Both the position numbers and the translations under genes were made by a program. Of a DNA stretch of 64,000 nucleotides, positions 8,136 to 16,567 are shown piece by piece. The notes under the pieces are model-generated. The model saw only the letters and a program-made list of their open reading frames with translations. It was not told where the DNA came from and ran no database searches. Each line of letters opens with the position of its first letter. Position 1 is the first letter of the stretch. Origin of the DNA: Flavobacterium hydatis (GTDB lineage Bacteria > Bacteroidota > Bacteroidia > Flavobacteriales > Flavobacteriaceae); contig NZ_JPRM01000047.1 in assembly GCF_000737695.1 (NCBI RefSeq), positions 24,561 to 88,560 of the forward strand. Reading direction: 5' to 3'.

Positions 8136-9407
8136 TTATACTTTAAAAATCATTTTCTTTTTATAGAAAACCCAAAGTATAAGTGACCAAAAAATAGCGT
8201 ATGATATTGCATAAGCTAATGATGCATTTAGCGGATTTTCAAAACAAGGCACTATTCCAAATTTGTAAATCAAGGCTTGAAGATTGATTTCTTCTGCCGC
8301 TATATCTGGACTTTGAACTTTAATAGAACTCAAAACTCTAGGGATTATTCCCGAGAAGTAAAATACAATCATTGGGTTTACTCCCCAAATTAAAAACAGT
8401 TTAGTCCATTTTGTATAGTTTGCTACATCTATTATATAGTATAAAATGGTTAAGCATATTGTAGCTATACCAGCTGTATATAAAACATAAGAACTTGTCC
8501 AGAGTGATTTGTTTATTGGGAATATTATGTTCCAAAGCATACCAATAACCAAGAGTACAATTCCTGAAATGGCTAATTTTTTTAGAATCTCAGTTTTTGT
8601 AATTTTTAGGTTTAATATTTGACCTATAAACATTCCGAGAATTCCTGTACCAATTGCTGGTAAAGTACTTAAGATTCCTTCTGGATCCCAAGTTTTAGAG
8701 AAACTCCATAAGTGTCCGTTCAAAAGTAAATCGTCTAACCAAGCAGCCAGATTGGTGCCTTTATCAAAATTAGGATCGCCAAATCCGGGAACAGGTACAA
8801 AAGCCATTAAAATCCAGTAAATCAACAAAATTGAAGCTGTAACCAGAAGTTGTGTTTTTAAATTTGTTTTTAGATATAATAATGAAGTAAAGAAATATAC
8901 AATCCCGATACGTTGTAAAACTCCAGGGATTCTTACGTCTTCAAAGGCTTCTATTTTGCTATAAGCTAAAAACAATAGTAAGGCGAAGATCCCAAAAACA
9001 AGATATGTTTTAATTTTTAAAGTAAAGTTTCCTAAAAGGGCATAAGCTACTGCAAATGTTATGCTTAACCTAAGAAGCAATAAAGGGATTCCTTCCAGAC
9101 CAAACAATTGGATTCGGCTGAAATAATTTAAAGATAATCCTAAACAGAATATACGTAACGAACGAACCAAAATTTTATTAAAAACACCTGAATCAAGATG
9201 TTTTGTAGGCATTGCAAACGGGATTGCTGTTCCCATTATAAAAATAAAAAAAGGAAAAACTAAATCGGTAGGAGTACAGCCGTGCCATTCGGCATGTTCT
9301 AAAGGCGGATATATAGAAGCCCAGCTTCCTGGGTTATTAACAATAGTCATTAATAAAATCGTAAATCCTCTAAATACATCGAGTGATATTAAACGTTCTT
9401 TTGTCAT
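8136..9407 (-). CDS. nagX: NagX/HGSNAT-like acyltransferase-family membrane protein (DUF5009)
   Basis: A 423-residue integral membrane protein with roughly ten to eleven hydrophobic segments. The N-terminus (RLISLDVFRGFTILLMTIVN, then EWHGCTPTDLVFPFFIF) is the hallmark of the family that includes lysosomal heparan-alpha-glucosaminide N-acetyltransferase and bacterial NagX. In that family a membrane-buried His takes part in acetyl transfer; the His of EWHGCT is the obvious candidate. Bacterial members commonly sit in GlcNAc-utilisation loci, which suits this place at the end of the leftward arm, 65 bp after the kinase gene. The exact substrate is unknown. Possible roles are transport or transmembrane acetylation of amino sugars. 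Confidence 0.85.
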   Translation of the reverse strand: MTKERLISLDVFRGFTILLMTIVNNPGSWASIYPPLEHAEWHGCTPTDLVFPFFIFIMGTAIPFAMPTKHLDSGVFNKILVRSLRIFCLGLSLNYFSRIQLFGLEGIPLLLLRLSITFAVAYALLGNFTLKIKTYLVFGIFALLLFLAYSKIEAFEDVRIPGVLQRIGIVYFFTSLLYLKTNLKTQLLVTASILLIYWILMAFVPVPGFGDPNFDKGTNLAAWLDDLLLNGHLWSFSKTWDPEGILSTLPAIGTGILGMFIGQILNLKITKTEILKKLAISGIVLLVIGMLWNIIFPINKSLWTSSYVLYTAGIATICLTILYYIIDVANYTKWTKLFLIWGVNPMIVFYFSGIIPRVLSSIKVQSPDIAAEEINLQALIYKFGIVPCFENPLNASLAYAISYAIFWSLILWVFYKKKMIFKV

Positions 9408-9472
9408 TGGTTTAGTTTATTTTTTGGTTTCATTAATTATATAAAAGCGTAAACTTTTAGTAGTTCTTTATT

Positions 9473-10681
9473 TTAACTAGGAAAAGAAATTTTCCCCATC
9501 GATACAGATGGAATTCCTTTGCGTGTTCCAAAATCTGAAGTTCCACCAGAAACAGTTTCGTTTGCTAAAATGGCAAACAATATGGCTTCTTTTGCATCTC
9601 CTGAAATTCCTAGAGAATCAGTATTGGAGAAAGTACATGGCAACAATTCTTTAAGCCAACTTACCAGTAATGGATTGTGTGCACCTCCGCCTGACATATA
9701 AATTGTAAAACTTTCGGCAGAATATGTTGTGTTGTTTATAGCTGTATGTATAGCACTGGCTATTGTTTCGGCGCTAAATCGGGTTAATGTTGCTAATAAA
9801 TCTTCAACAGAAATATCGTTTGTATTGCTCTCGGTTTGCGCTTTTCTAACATATTCTATATTAAAAAGTTCAGGTCCTGTAGTCTTCGGGAAAGAGGCAA
9901 GGAAGAACTCATCGGCTTTTAAAGCTTCTAAAAGAGAATTATTTACTTTGCCTTGTTTTGCGATTTCGGCATCTTTATCATAGGCTTTATCAGGAAATGA
10001 GAGTCTGGTAAAAGCGTCGATTAGTGTATTTCCTGTTCCTGTATCGGTAACAAAAACTTCTTCGGGACTACTGCTTGATGGCAAATAGGTAAAATTTGCA
10101 ATACCACCCATATTAAGCATGATACGATTTTCGCCTTTTTTCCCAAACAAAAAGTAATCTCCATAAACGGCAAGTGGTGCTCCTTCGCCTCCCGCAGCAA
10201 GATGCTTTTGACGAAAGTCTGAAAGGGTTATAATTCCGGTTTTTACAGCAATATGATCACCGTCGCCAATTTGCAAAGTAGCGTTTGGGAATTTATCTTG
10301 TTGATGTAAAATCTTTGGTGCATGAAAAACAGTTTGTCCGTGTGAAGCTACCAAATCGACTTTGTTGGTTGGGATTCCCCAACGTTCTAAACATTCCAAA
10401 ATCATATTGGCATGAAGAACTCCAATCCATTCATTTAATAAAACCAGTTTCTGAAAATCAATTGTTTGTTTAGCAAATACAGTTCTGATTTCCGATTTTA
10501 TTTCTTCTGAATAATCTACAGTATCAAATTGAACTAATCGAACTTCTGTGCTTTCGCCAGAACCTGAGATTTCGCATAAAGCCACATCAAGACCGTCCAA
10601 AGACGTACCAGACATTAATCCGATAATAGTTCGGGAAGGTTTTTGAGCAATTTTATACAGTGATTCCAGATTTGCGTTCAT
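9473..10681 (-). CDS. anmK: AnmK-like sugar kinase (anhydro-MurNAc kinase family) lacking the canonical catalytic Asp
   Basis: A 402-residue cytoplasmic kinase of the AnmK family (E. coli member about 370 residues). Recognisable blocks are IGLMSGTSLDGLDVA (~20-35), SHGQTVFH (~113-120), TLQIGD (~135-140), MLNMGGIANF (~188), DTGTGN and a C-terminal GISGDAKEA. AnmK normally hydrolyses the 1,6-anhydro ring of anhydro-MurNAc while phosphorylating O6, using the Asp in the DFRxxD motif as general base. Here the same motif reads SDFRQKH, with His160 in place of that Asp, and the following GGQGAPL has become GGEGAPL. The surrounding alignment is gap-free by eye, so the change looks real. The protein may act on MurNAc rather than, or as well as, anhydro-MurNAc (inference). 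Confidence 0.85.
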   Translation of the reverse strand: MNANLESLYKIAQKPSRTIIGLMSGTSLDGLDVALCEISGSGESTEVRLVQFDTVDYSEEIKSEIRTVFAKQTIDFQKLVLLNEWIGVLHANMILECLERWGIPTNKVDLVASHGQTVFHAPKILHQQDKFPNATLQIGDGDHIAVKTGIITLSDFRQKHLAAGGEGAPLAVYGDYFLFGKKGENRIMLNMGGIANFTYLPSSSSPEEVFVTDTGTGNTLIDAFTRLSFPDKAYDKDAEIAKQGKVNNSLLEALKADEFFLASFPKTTGPELFNIEYVRKAQTESNTNDISVEDLLATLTRFSAETIASAIHTAINNTTYSAESFTIYMSGGGAHNPLLVSWLKELLPCTFSNTDSLGISGDAKEAILFAILANETVSGGTSDFGTRKGIPSVSMGKISFPS

Positions 10682-10713
10682 GATTTTTGTTTTTTAATAA
10701 ATGGAATTATTTT

Positions 10714-10853
10714 TAACACATAGTAACATAGCTTTTAAATCTCAAAAAATAGACGTTTCACTTATTTAAAAAGCACATAAGCTATCTATGCGAAAGAAAT
10801 GTTTTTCTTTTTGTATTCTTCTTTAGGAACAAAATCTATGTTTCTATGTGTTA
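10714..10853. mobile_element. 140-bp MITE-like element with 18-bp terminal inverted repeats
   Basis: The left end TAACACATAGTAACATAG (10714-10731) and the right end (10836-10853) are inverted copies differing at one of 18 positions. The interior holds GACGTTTCACTTATTT. A second, diverged copy with the same left end and the same interior word begins at 63927 and runs off the window. No ORF is inside. It sits between the kinase and NagZ genes within an apparent operon. No convincing target duplication is visible. Confidence 0.6.
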
Positions 10854-10886
10854 GATAAAAAACTATAAATTATGCCTAATAGGTTT

Positions 10887-13883
10887 TTATTTTATAATTG
10901 CGTCCTGAATTATTCTCTGAATATCTTCTCTGATTTTTCCTCTGGATAATTTATTCTCTTCATTAATAACTTCGGGATAGGTTCTGTTGGATAAAAACAC
11001 ATAAACAATTTCTGTTTCTGGGTCAACCCAAGCTATGTCTCCTGTAAATCCGGTATGTCCAAAACTAGACTCAGAAACACAACCGCAAGTAGGACCATCT
11101 TTTCCAACTCTTTTATCAAAACCTAAACCTCTTAAAACTCCTTTGTCTTTGTAATAACAAGTATTAAAAGTATCAAATGTTTGCTCAGAGAAATATTGTT
11201 TGTTACCGTAATTTCCTTTTTGTAAAAATAGCTGCATCATTTTGGCCACATCCATTGCATTAGAGAAAATCCCTGCATGTCCAGCAACCCCGCCTTCCAT
11301 TGCTGCTGCCATATCGTGTACATATCCCTGAATAACCTGATGTCTGAAATAGTTATCAATTTCGGTAGGCGCAATGTTGCTTCTGTCAAATCTGTCTAAA
11401 GGATTGTAAAGCGTATTGTTCATTCCGAGTGTGCTGTAAAAATTTTGCTGACTCAGTATTTCTAATTTTTTATGCGTTTTTCTTTCTAAATATTCTTTCA
11501 GAATGATAAAGGTAAAATCGCTATATCTGTATTCTTTCTTTAGGGATAATGGACTATCGGCAATAATTTTCATGATGGTATCATGATAGTCATTTCTAAT
11601 AAAAAGGTTGTCCGCAACTTTTGTAGAAAAATCAGATTCGGCGACTCTACGATAATATTTTGCCGAAGGTTTACCTTCGCTATCTAGTGTTGCTTTGTAA
11701 AACGGAATCCAAGCCTGTAGTCCTGCATAATGAGTTAGTAAATCCTTAAAGCTGATGTTTTCTTTATTTGTTTTCGCGAAAAGCGGCACCATATCTTTTA
11801 ATTTGGTATCCAAGTCTACTTTTTCATGATCATACAATTGCATTACGTTAGGGAGTGTCGAAATCATTTTAGAAATCGAAGCAACATCGTATAAATCTGA
11901 ATTTGTAACTTTTCGGGTATTATCATAAGTTTGGTTACCGTATGATTTCTGGAAAATTACACTTCCTTTTCTAGCTACAAGAACTTGCATTCCCGGAGTC
12001 ATTTTACCATCAATTGCTTTTTGTGCGATAGCATCAATTTTAGATAAAATAAGCGGATTCATACCTACATTTTCTGGTTTTGTAAAACCTAAACGATTTA
12101 TTTTTTCGGTAGTTAAACCATCATTTACATTAAAAGAGGTATTAATAGATACGGGTAGTTTTCCTTTGGCAGGGATTGCTCCAAATAATAATTCTGCCGA
12201 AACGATCTGACTAATATCTGAGTTTTGATAAGATACTACTAATCCTTCTATATCATCAAAGTTGGTGATTGGTAATAGGGAATATGGTTTTGTAAAAATA
12301 TCCAAAATCACTTTGTTGTGTTTTGCAATTTCTTGTAACCAAATCAGTTCAGAATCGGTAAAATTTTGTTTCTCCCAAGTTTTATTTACTTTGTGAAAAC
12401 CAATAATAACGAGGTCGTATTTTTTTAATTCTTTGTTTAAACTATCTAAATTAGTATTGGCTACTTCTGTAATTTCAGTATATTTTTTTAGGGTAGTTAC
12501 AAAATCACTGTTAACATCTTCTCCTAGTTTTACATACGCTATCTTTTGCTCTAAATCTTTGATAGGAAGTATTTCCTTTTCATTTTTTAAAACGGTAATG
12601 GCATTTTCATATAATTTATAGTGTAAAGCATCGTTTTGTGACGGATTAAGGTCATCGTATATGTTTGCCATATTGATGGGCTTGTATTTGTTTAATCCTG
12701 CTTTAAACTTATAATGCAATATTTTTTTTACCGAATGTGCCAAGCGTTCTTCGGTAATTACCCCTTCGTTATAAGCTACTTCTAGTTTCTGGAATGCTAC
12801 AGGTACATTATCTGAGCAAAGCAAAATATCGTTTCCTGCAAGTAGTACCGCAATTTCTAAATCACCAGGGCCTTTAAAATTACTAGCGCCTTTCATGGCT
12901 AAACCATCTGTAAAAATTAAGCCTTCAAAGCCTAATTCTTTTTGAAGCAGATTGGTTACAACATTATAAGAAGCCGAAGAAGGAACATTTGGCGTTGGTT
13001 CTAAACTTGGAATATTAAGATGGGCAACCATAACCGATGCTAAACCTTCATCAAAGATTCTTTTGTACGGATATAATTCGACTAGCTCAAGTCTGTCTTT
13101 TGAGAAATTAACCAGAGGCAATGCATGATGAGAATCTGTTGCCGTATCTCCGTGCCCAGGAAAATGTTTTCCGGTACTAAAAACACCTTGACTTTGTACT
13201 CCTTTCATTAAGGCAATGGCTTTGTCGCTTACATTAACTTTGTCTTCGCCAAAAGAACGGTTTCCGATAATAGGGTTTTTAGGATTGGTATTAATGTCCA
13301 GAACTGGAGCGAAATTAAAATGAATTCCGATTCGTTTGTTTTCGTTGGCCATGTTTCTTCCAACATTCTCAATTAGGCTTAAATCCTCGATTGCTCCTAA
13401 GGTCATATTCCAAGGGTAACGATAGGTAGAGTCTAATCGCATACCCAATCCCCATTCGGCATCAATTCCTACAAACAAAGGAACTTTTGCTTTTGATTGG
13501 TACAGGTTGGTTAATTTTGCCTGACGAACTGGACCTCCTTGAAAAAATATTACTCCACCTACTTTATAGTCTTGAACTAATTTACTGATTTGGTTTGTAT
13601 GAACAGAATCTTTATTAGAATAGGCCGAAATCATAAACAGTTGACCTATTTTTTCCTGAACCGACATTTTGTTGTAAATACTATCAACCCAACTAGTTTC
13701 TCGGTCAGAATCTTTAAAAAAGGTTTTCTTTTCGGATTTATTTGGAGCTACATAAACGACTGTATCTGTTGAGGTATTTTCTTTTGAATCTGTAACTGTG
13801 TTCGTTTTTCTAGAAACGCCACAATTGGTGATTAAGAATAAAAATGTGGCACAAAGGCTAATTTTTATAAAGTAATCTTTCAT
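10887..13883 (-). CDS. NagZ-type GH3 beta-N-acetylglucosaminidase fused to AmiE/beta-lactamase-fold serine hydrolase, lipoprotein
   Basis: A 998-residue lipoprotein; the ATG at 13883 is preferred over an in-frame TTG six codons earlier because it gives a clean SPII signal ending LITNC. Residues ~40-370 are a GH3 catalytic domain with KHFPGHGDT, D250-SHH (the Asp-His acid/base pair of NagZ) and IFTD326GLAMKG (nucleophile). Residues ~390-580 are a GH3 C-terminal domain. Residues ~600-998 are a serine hydrolase with S669-I-S-K672, YRYSDFT and HTGFTGD. In B. subtilis, NagZ and the beta-lactamase-fold amidase AmiE act one after the other on muropeptides and are separate neighbouring genes. Here both appear joined. 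The amidase role is inference from that parallel. The gene follows the symporter gene by about 85 bp. Confidence 0.88.
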   Translation of the reverse strand: MKDYFIKISLCATFLFLITNCGVSRKTNTVTDSKENTSTDTVVYVAPNKSEKKTFFKDSDRETSWVDSIYNKMSVQEKIGQLFMISAYSNKDSVHTNQISKLVQDYKVGGVIFFQGGPVRQAKLTNLYQSKAKVPLFVGIDAEWGLGMRLDSTYRYPWNMTLGAIEDLSLIENVGRNMANENKRIGIHFNFAPVLDINTNPKNPIIGNRSFGEDKVNVSDKAIALMKGVQSQGVFSTGKHFPGHGDTATDSHHALPLVNFSKDRLELVELYPYKRIFDEGLASVMVAHLNIPSLEPTPNVPSSASYNVVTNLLQKELGFEGLIFTDGLAMKGASNFKGPGDLEIAVLLAGNDILLCSDNVPVAFQKLEVAYNEGVITEERLAHSVKKILHYKFKAGLNKYKPINMANIYDDLNPSQNDALHYKLYENAITVLKNEKEILPIKDLEQKIAYVKLGEDVNSDFVTTLKKYTEITEVANTNLDSLNKELKKYDLVIIGFHKVNKTWEKQNFTDSELIWLQEIAKHNKVILDIFTKPYSLLPITNFDDIEGLVVSYQNSDISQIVSAELLFGAIPAKGKLPVSINTSFNVNDGLTTEKINRLGFTKPENVGMNPLILSKIDAIAQKAIDGKMTPGMQVLVARKGSVIFQKSYGNQTYDNTRKVTNSDLYDVASISKMISTLPNVMQLYDHEKVDLDTKLKDMVPLFAKTNKENISFKDLLTHYAGLQAWIPFYKATLDSEGKPSAKYYRRVAESDFSTKVADNLFIRNDYHDTIMKIIADSPLSLKKEYRYSDFTFIILKEYLERKTHKKLEILSQQNFYSTLGMNNTLYNPLDRFDRSNIAPTEIDNYFRHQVIQGYVHDMAAAMEGGVAGHAGIFSNAMDVAKMMQLFLQKGNYGNKQYFSEQTFDTFNTCYYKDKGVLRGLGFDKRVGKDGPTCGCVSESSFGHTGFTGDIAWVDPETEIVYVFLSNRTYPEVINEENKLSRGKIREDIQRIIQDAIIK

Positions 13884-13967
13884 ATCATTATTTTTTGACA
13901 ATTGAATGCTGAACGTATCTAAAAGCGTTCAATTGATTAGTTAATTAGTTTTGTTTTTAAGATGGTT

Positions 13968-15476
13968 TTAAAAACTTATTTTTTCGCTACTGCGTGAACT
14001 TGTTAGGTATAATCCTAAATAGGTTAATAATCCGTTTAGCACGATTAATTCATTATCAAATACATATCCTGCAAACAATACTTTTGAGTTTTCATTTATT
14101 AAATACGTGAAAAAAGGTGATAATAAACAGATTAACGGAACTAGTTTATCATTTACATTTCTAGATTTCTGGAACAATCCAAAAGCATATAATCCTAACA
14201 ATGGACCATAAGTGTAGGAAGCAACTTTAAATATCATCCCAACTACTGAACTATCATTGATGGAATTAAAAATGAGTATTACGATAAAAATTAATGCTGA
14301 GAAGCTGATGTGAACCAAATGTCTTATACGTACAGAGTTTTTCTTATCGCTATTTTCAGCTTTGTCCATGCCTAAGAAATCGACACAAAATGAAGTCGTT
14401 AATGCTGTTAATGCTGAATCTGTTGTGGCAAATGTTGCGGCAATAATTCCTAATAAGAATACTATTGCAGGAATTGTTGCTAAATGATTTAAAGCTATTT
14501 CAGGAAAAAGTAAATCGGTTCTTGGCTTTCCTGTAATTAAATCTGTTGGGATTGCAATTCCGTTTTTATTAGCATAAATGTATAGTAAAGCTCCAACGCT
14601 CAAAAAGAATATGTTGATTATAACGAAGATTCCTGTAAATGTGAACATGTTTTTTTGTGCTTCGCCAATGTTTTTACAGCTCAGGTTTTTTTGCATTAAA
14701 TCCTGATCTAGTCCTGTCATTGCTATAGTAACAAACATTCCTCCTAATATTTGTTTTACAAAATGGAATTTGCTTCCTAGAAAATCATCAAAGAAAAATA
14801 TTTTAGAGTAATTACTATTTTTAACTTCTTCAAAAGCACCAATTGCACTTAAATCCATGCGATCACAAATAAAATAGATGGTAAGGAAAACCGAAGTAAC
14901 TAAGAAAAATGTTTGTAAAGTATCTGTAATAATAATCGTTTTTAATCCTCCTCTATAGGTATAAGAAAAAATAAGAAGTAAGGAAATCAATACCGTAAAG
15001 GCGAACGGAATACCATAATAATCGAATACGAAACGCTGTAATACAATTACCACTAAGTATAGTCTGAATGCTGAACTAACGGTTCTACTAATCAGGAAAA
15101 TAGAAGCTGCGGTCTTATAACTGTAAAACCCCATTCGTTGCTCTATATATCCGTAAATAGAGGTTAAGTTCATTCGGTAATAAAGCGGCAATAATAACTT
15201 TGTAATTATTATAAAACCGAGCGCATTACCTAATACAAACTGAAAATATTTGAATTGTTCTCCACTTGCAGCACCAACTTCTCCTGGAACAGATATAAAA
15301 GTTACCCCAGAAAGAGCAGTTCCTATCATCCCAAAAGCAACTAAATACCATTTTGAGTTTTTATTAGCGGTAAAAAAAGCATCATTTCCATCATCCTTTC
15401 GGCTTACTCTATGCGAGATATAGAATAGTGTTCCGAAATAAATGATAATAAGAAGAAGGATAGTACTTGGTGTCAT
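13968..15476 (-). CDS. Sodium:solute symporter (SSS family), probable amino-sugar importer
   Basis: A 502-residue membrane protein with about 13 hydrophobic segments. Family features are ISHRVSRKDDGNDAFFTA at the N-terminus, GTALSGVTFISVPGEVG in the second helix region and the sodium-site-like stretch ATFATTDSALTALTTSF around residues 350-365. SSS proteins import sugars, sialic acid or amino acids with Na+. Its place between murQ and the NagZ fusion suggests that it carries MurNAc, anhydro-MurNAc or GlcNAc across the inner membrane, the job done by the MurP PTS in other bacteria. The substrate is inferred from context only. Confidence 0.88.
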   Translation of the reverse strand: MTPSTILLLIIIYFGTLFYISHRVSRKDDGNDAFFTANKNSKWYLVAFGMIGTALSGVTFISVPGEVGAASGEQFKYFQFVLGNALGFIIITKLLLPLYYRMNLTSIYGYIEQRMGFYSYKTAASIFLISRTVSSAFRLYLVVIVLQRFVFDYYGIPFAFTVLISLLLIFSYTYRGGLKTIIITDTLQTFFLVTSVFLTIYFICDRMDLSAIGAFEEVKNSNYSKIFFFDDFLGSKFHFVKQILGGMFVTIAMTGLDQDLMQKNLSCKNIGEAQKNMFTFTGIFVIINIFFLSVGALLYIYANKNGIAIPTDLITGKPRTDLLFPEIALNHLATIPAIVFLLGIIAATFATTDSALTALTTSFCVDFLGMDKAENSDKKNSVRIRHLVHISFSALIFIVILIFNSINDSSVVGMIFKVASYTYGPLLGLYAFGLFQKSRNVNDKLVPLICLLSPFFTYLINENSKVLFAGYVFDNELIVLNGLLTYLGLYLTSSRSSEKISF

Positions 15477-15514
15477 TTTATAGCTTTTGTGGTTTGGTTT
15501 TTATTCTTTTGATT

Positions 15515-15547
15515 AAACCTAACAGGTTTTAAAAACCTGTTAGGTTT
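15515..15547 (-). terminator. Strong hairpin between murQ and symporter genes
   Basis: Two 16-nt arms (AAACCTAACAGGTTTT and its reverse complement) lie one base apart. On the transcribed minus strand the hairpin is not followed by a long U-tract, so it may be an intercistronic processing or partial-termination structure. The same CCTAACAGG/CCTGTTAGG word occurs in the terminator at 39551. Confidence 0.6.
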
Positions 15548-15624
15548 CTGTTGAATCTCGAAAGTTATAGATTGTGGTCTTAATTTATATAAATCTATAA
15601 AAAAGATTTTGATTAGTTTGGAAG

Positions 15625-16452
15625 TTAAATTTCCAGATTTTTATTTTCTGCCAATAAAACGGCTCTTACGCTTTTGTGTTTTTTCAATAATTCTGAAGCT
15701 AGTTTCTCGTCAATTTGAAGTTCTTCTACAATCATTTCTACACCTCTTTGTACTAGTTTTTTGTTAGACAATTGCATGTCTATCATTTTGTTGCCGTAAA
15801 TTCTTCCTAGTTTAATCATAACTGATGTTGATATCATGTTTAAGACTAATTTTTGAGAAGTTCCCGCTTTCATTCTTGTACTGCCTGTAAGGAATTCTGG
15901 TCCTACAATTAGCTCAATAGGATGGTCGGCTTCTTTAGAGATAAGACTTGCACTATTACAAGAAATACTACCTGTAATGATATTATTTTCTCTTGCTTTT
16001 TTTAATCCTCCAATAACATAAGGAGTATTTCCTGAAGCTGCGATTCCTAAAACAACATCTAAACTCGAAATATCGTAGGCTGATAAATCTCTCCAGGCTT
16101 GATCAATATCGTCTTCGGCATTTTCTACCGCTTTTCTAATGGCAGAATCTCCTCCTGCAATGATACCAATAATCCAATTGTCTGGAACTCCAAAAGTAGG
16201 AGGACACTCAGAAGCATCCAGAATACCGATTCTTCCAGATGTACCTGCGCCGATATAAAATAGTCTTCCGCCAAGTTTCATTTTAGAAACGATAGCATCT
16301 ACTAATTTTTCAATATTAGGAATTTGTTTTTCAACAATATCGGCTACTTTTTTGTCTTCATTGTTTATATTGGTAAGCAACTCATTTGTGCTCATTTTAT
16401 CTAAATTAGAGTAAAGTGACTCACGTTCTGTATCGGGATTTATCTTTGCCAT
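15625..16452 (-). CDS. murQ: N-acetylmuramic acid 6-phosphate etherase
   Basis: MurQ cleaves the lactyl ether of MurNAc-6-phosphate to give GlcNAc-6-phosphate and D-lactate in the cytoplasm. The SIS-domain protein shows the family signatures GAGTSGRIGILDASECPPTFG (catalytic Glu in SECPPTF), GGDSAIRKAVENAEDD, GIAASGNTPYV and GSTRMKAGTSQK. I start at the ATG at 16452 (275 residues), which places the conserved LDKMS block at the usual distance from the N-terminus. An upstream ATG at 16503 would add 17 mostly basic residues not expected in the family. It lies between namZ and the symporter gene. This enzyme is the strongest marker that the locus handles MurNAc rather than chitin sugars alone. Confidence 0.93.
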   Translation of the reverse strand: MAKINPDTERESLYSNLDKMSTNELLTNINNEDKKVADIVEKQIPNIEKLVDAIVSKMKLGGRLFYIGAGTSGRIGILDASECPPTFGVPDNWIIGIIAGGDSAIRKAVENAEDDIDQAWRDLSAYDISSLDVVLGIAASGNTPYVIGGLKKARENNIITGSISCNSASLISKEADHPIELIVGPEFLTGSTRMKAGTSQKLVLNMISTSVMIKLGRIYGNKMIDMQLSNKKLVQRGVEMIVEELQIDEKLASELLKKHKSVRAVLLAENKNLEI

Positions 16453-16567
16453 TTTATTTTTTTTAGCTGATTTTTTTAATTTTTTGAATTTTGTTTGGAA
16501 CATATTTTATGATTGGGCATCATAAAATACAGCCCAGAATTTATTTGACAATAAATAAGGGTATGAT

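Noticed and set aside
10887..13883. Treating the C-terminal domain of the NagZ fusion as a resistance beta-lactamase
   Set aside because: It has SxxK and HTG motifs of the broad serine-hydrolase family, closest by eye to AmiE-like partners of NagZ, and lacks the specific motifs of class A, C or D resistance enzymes.
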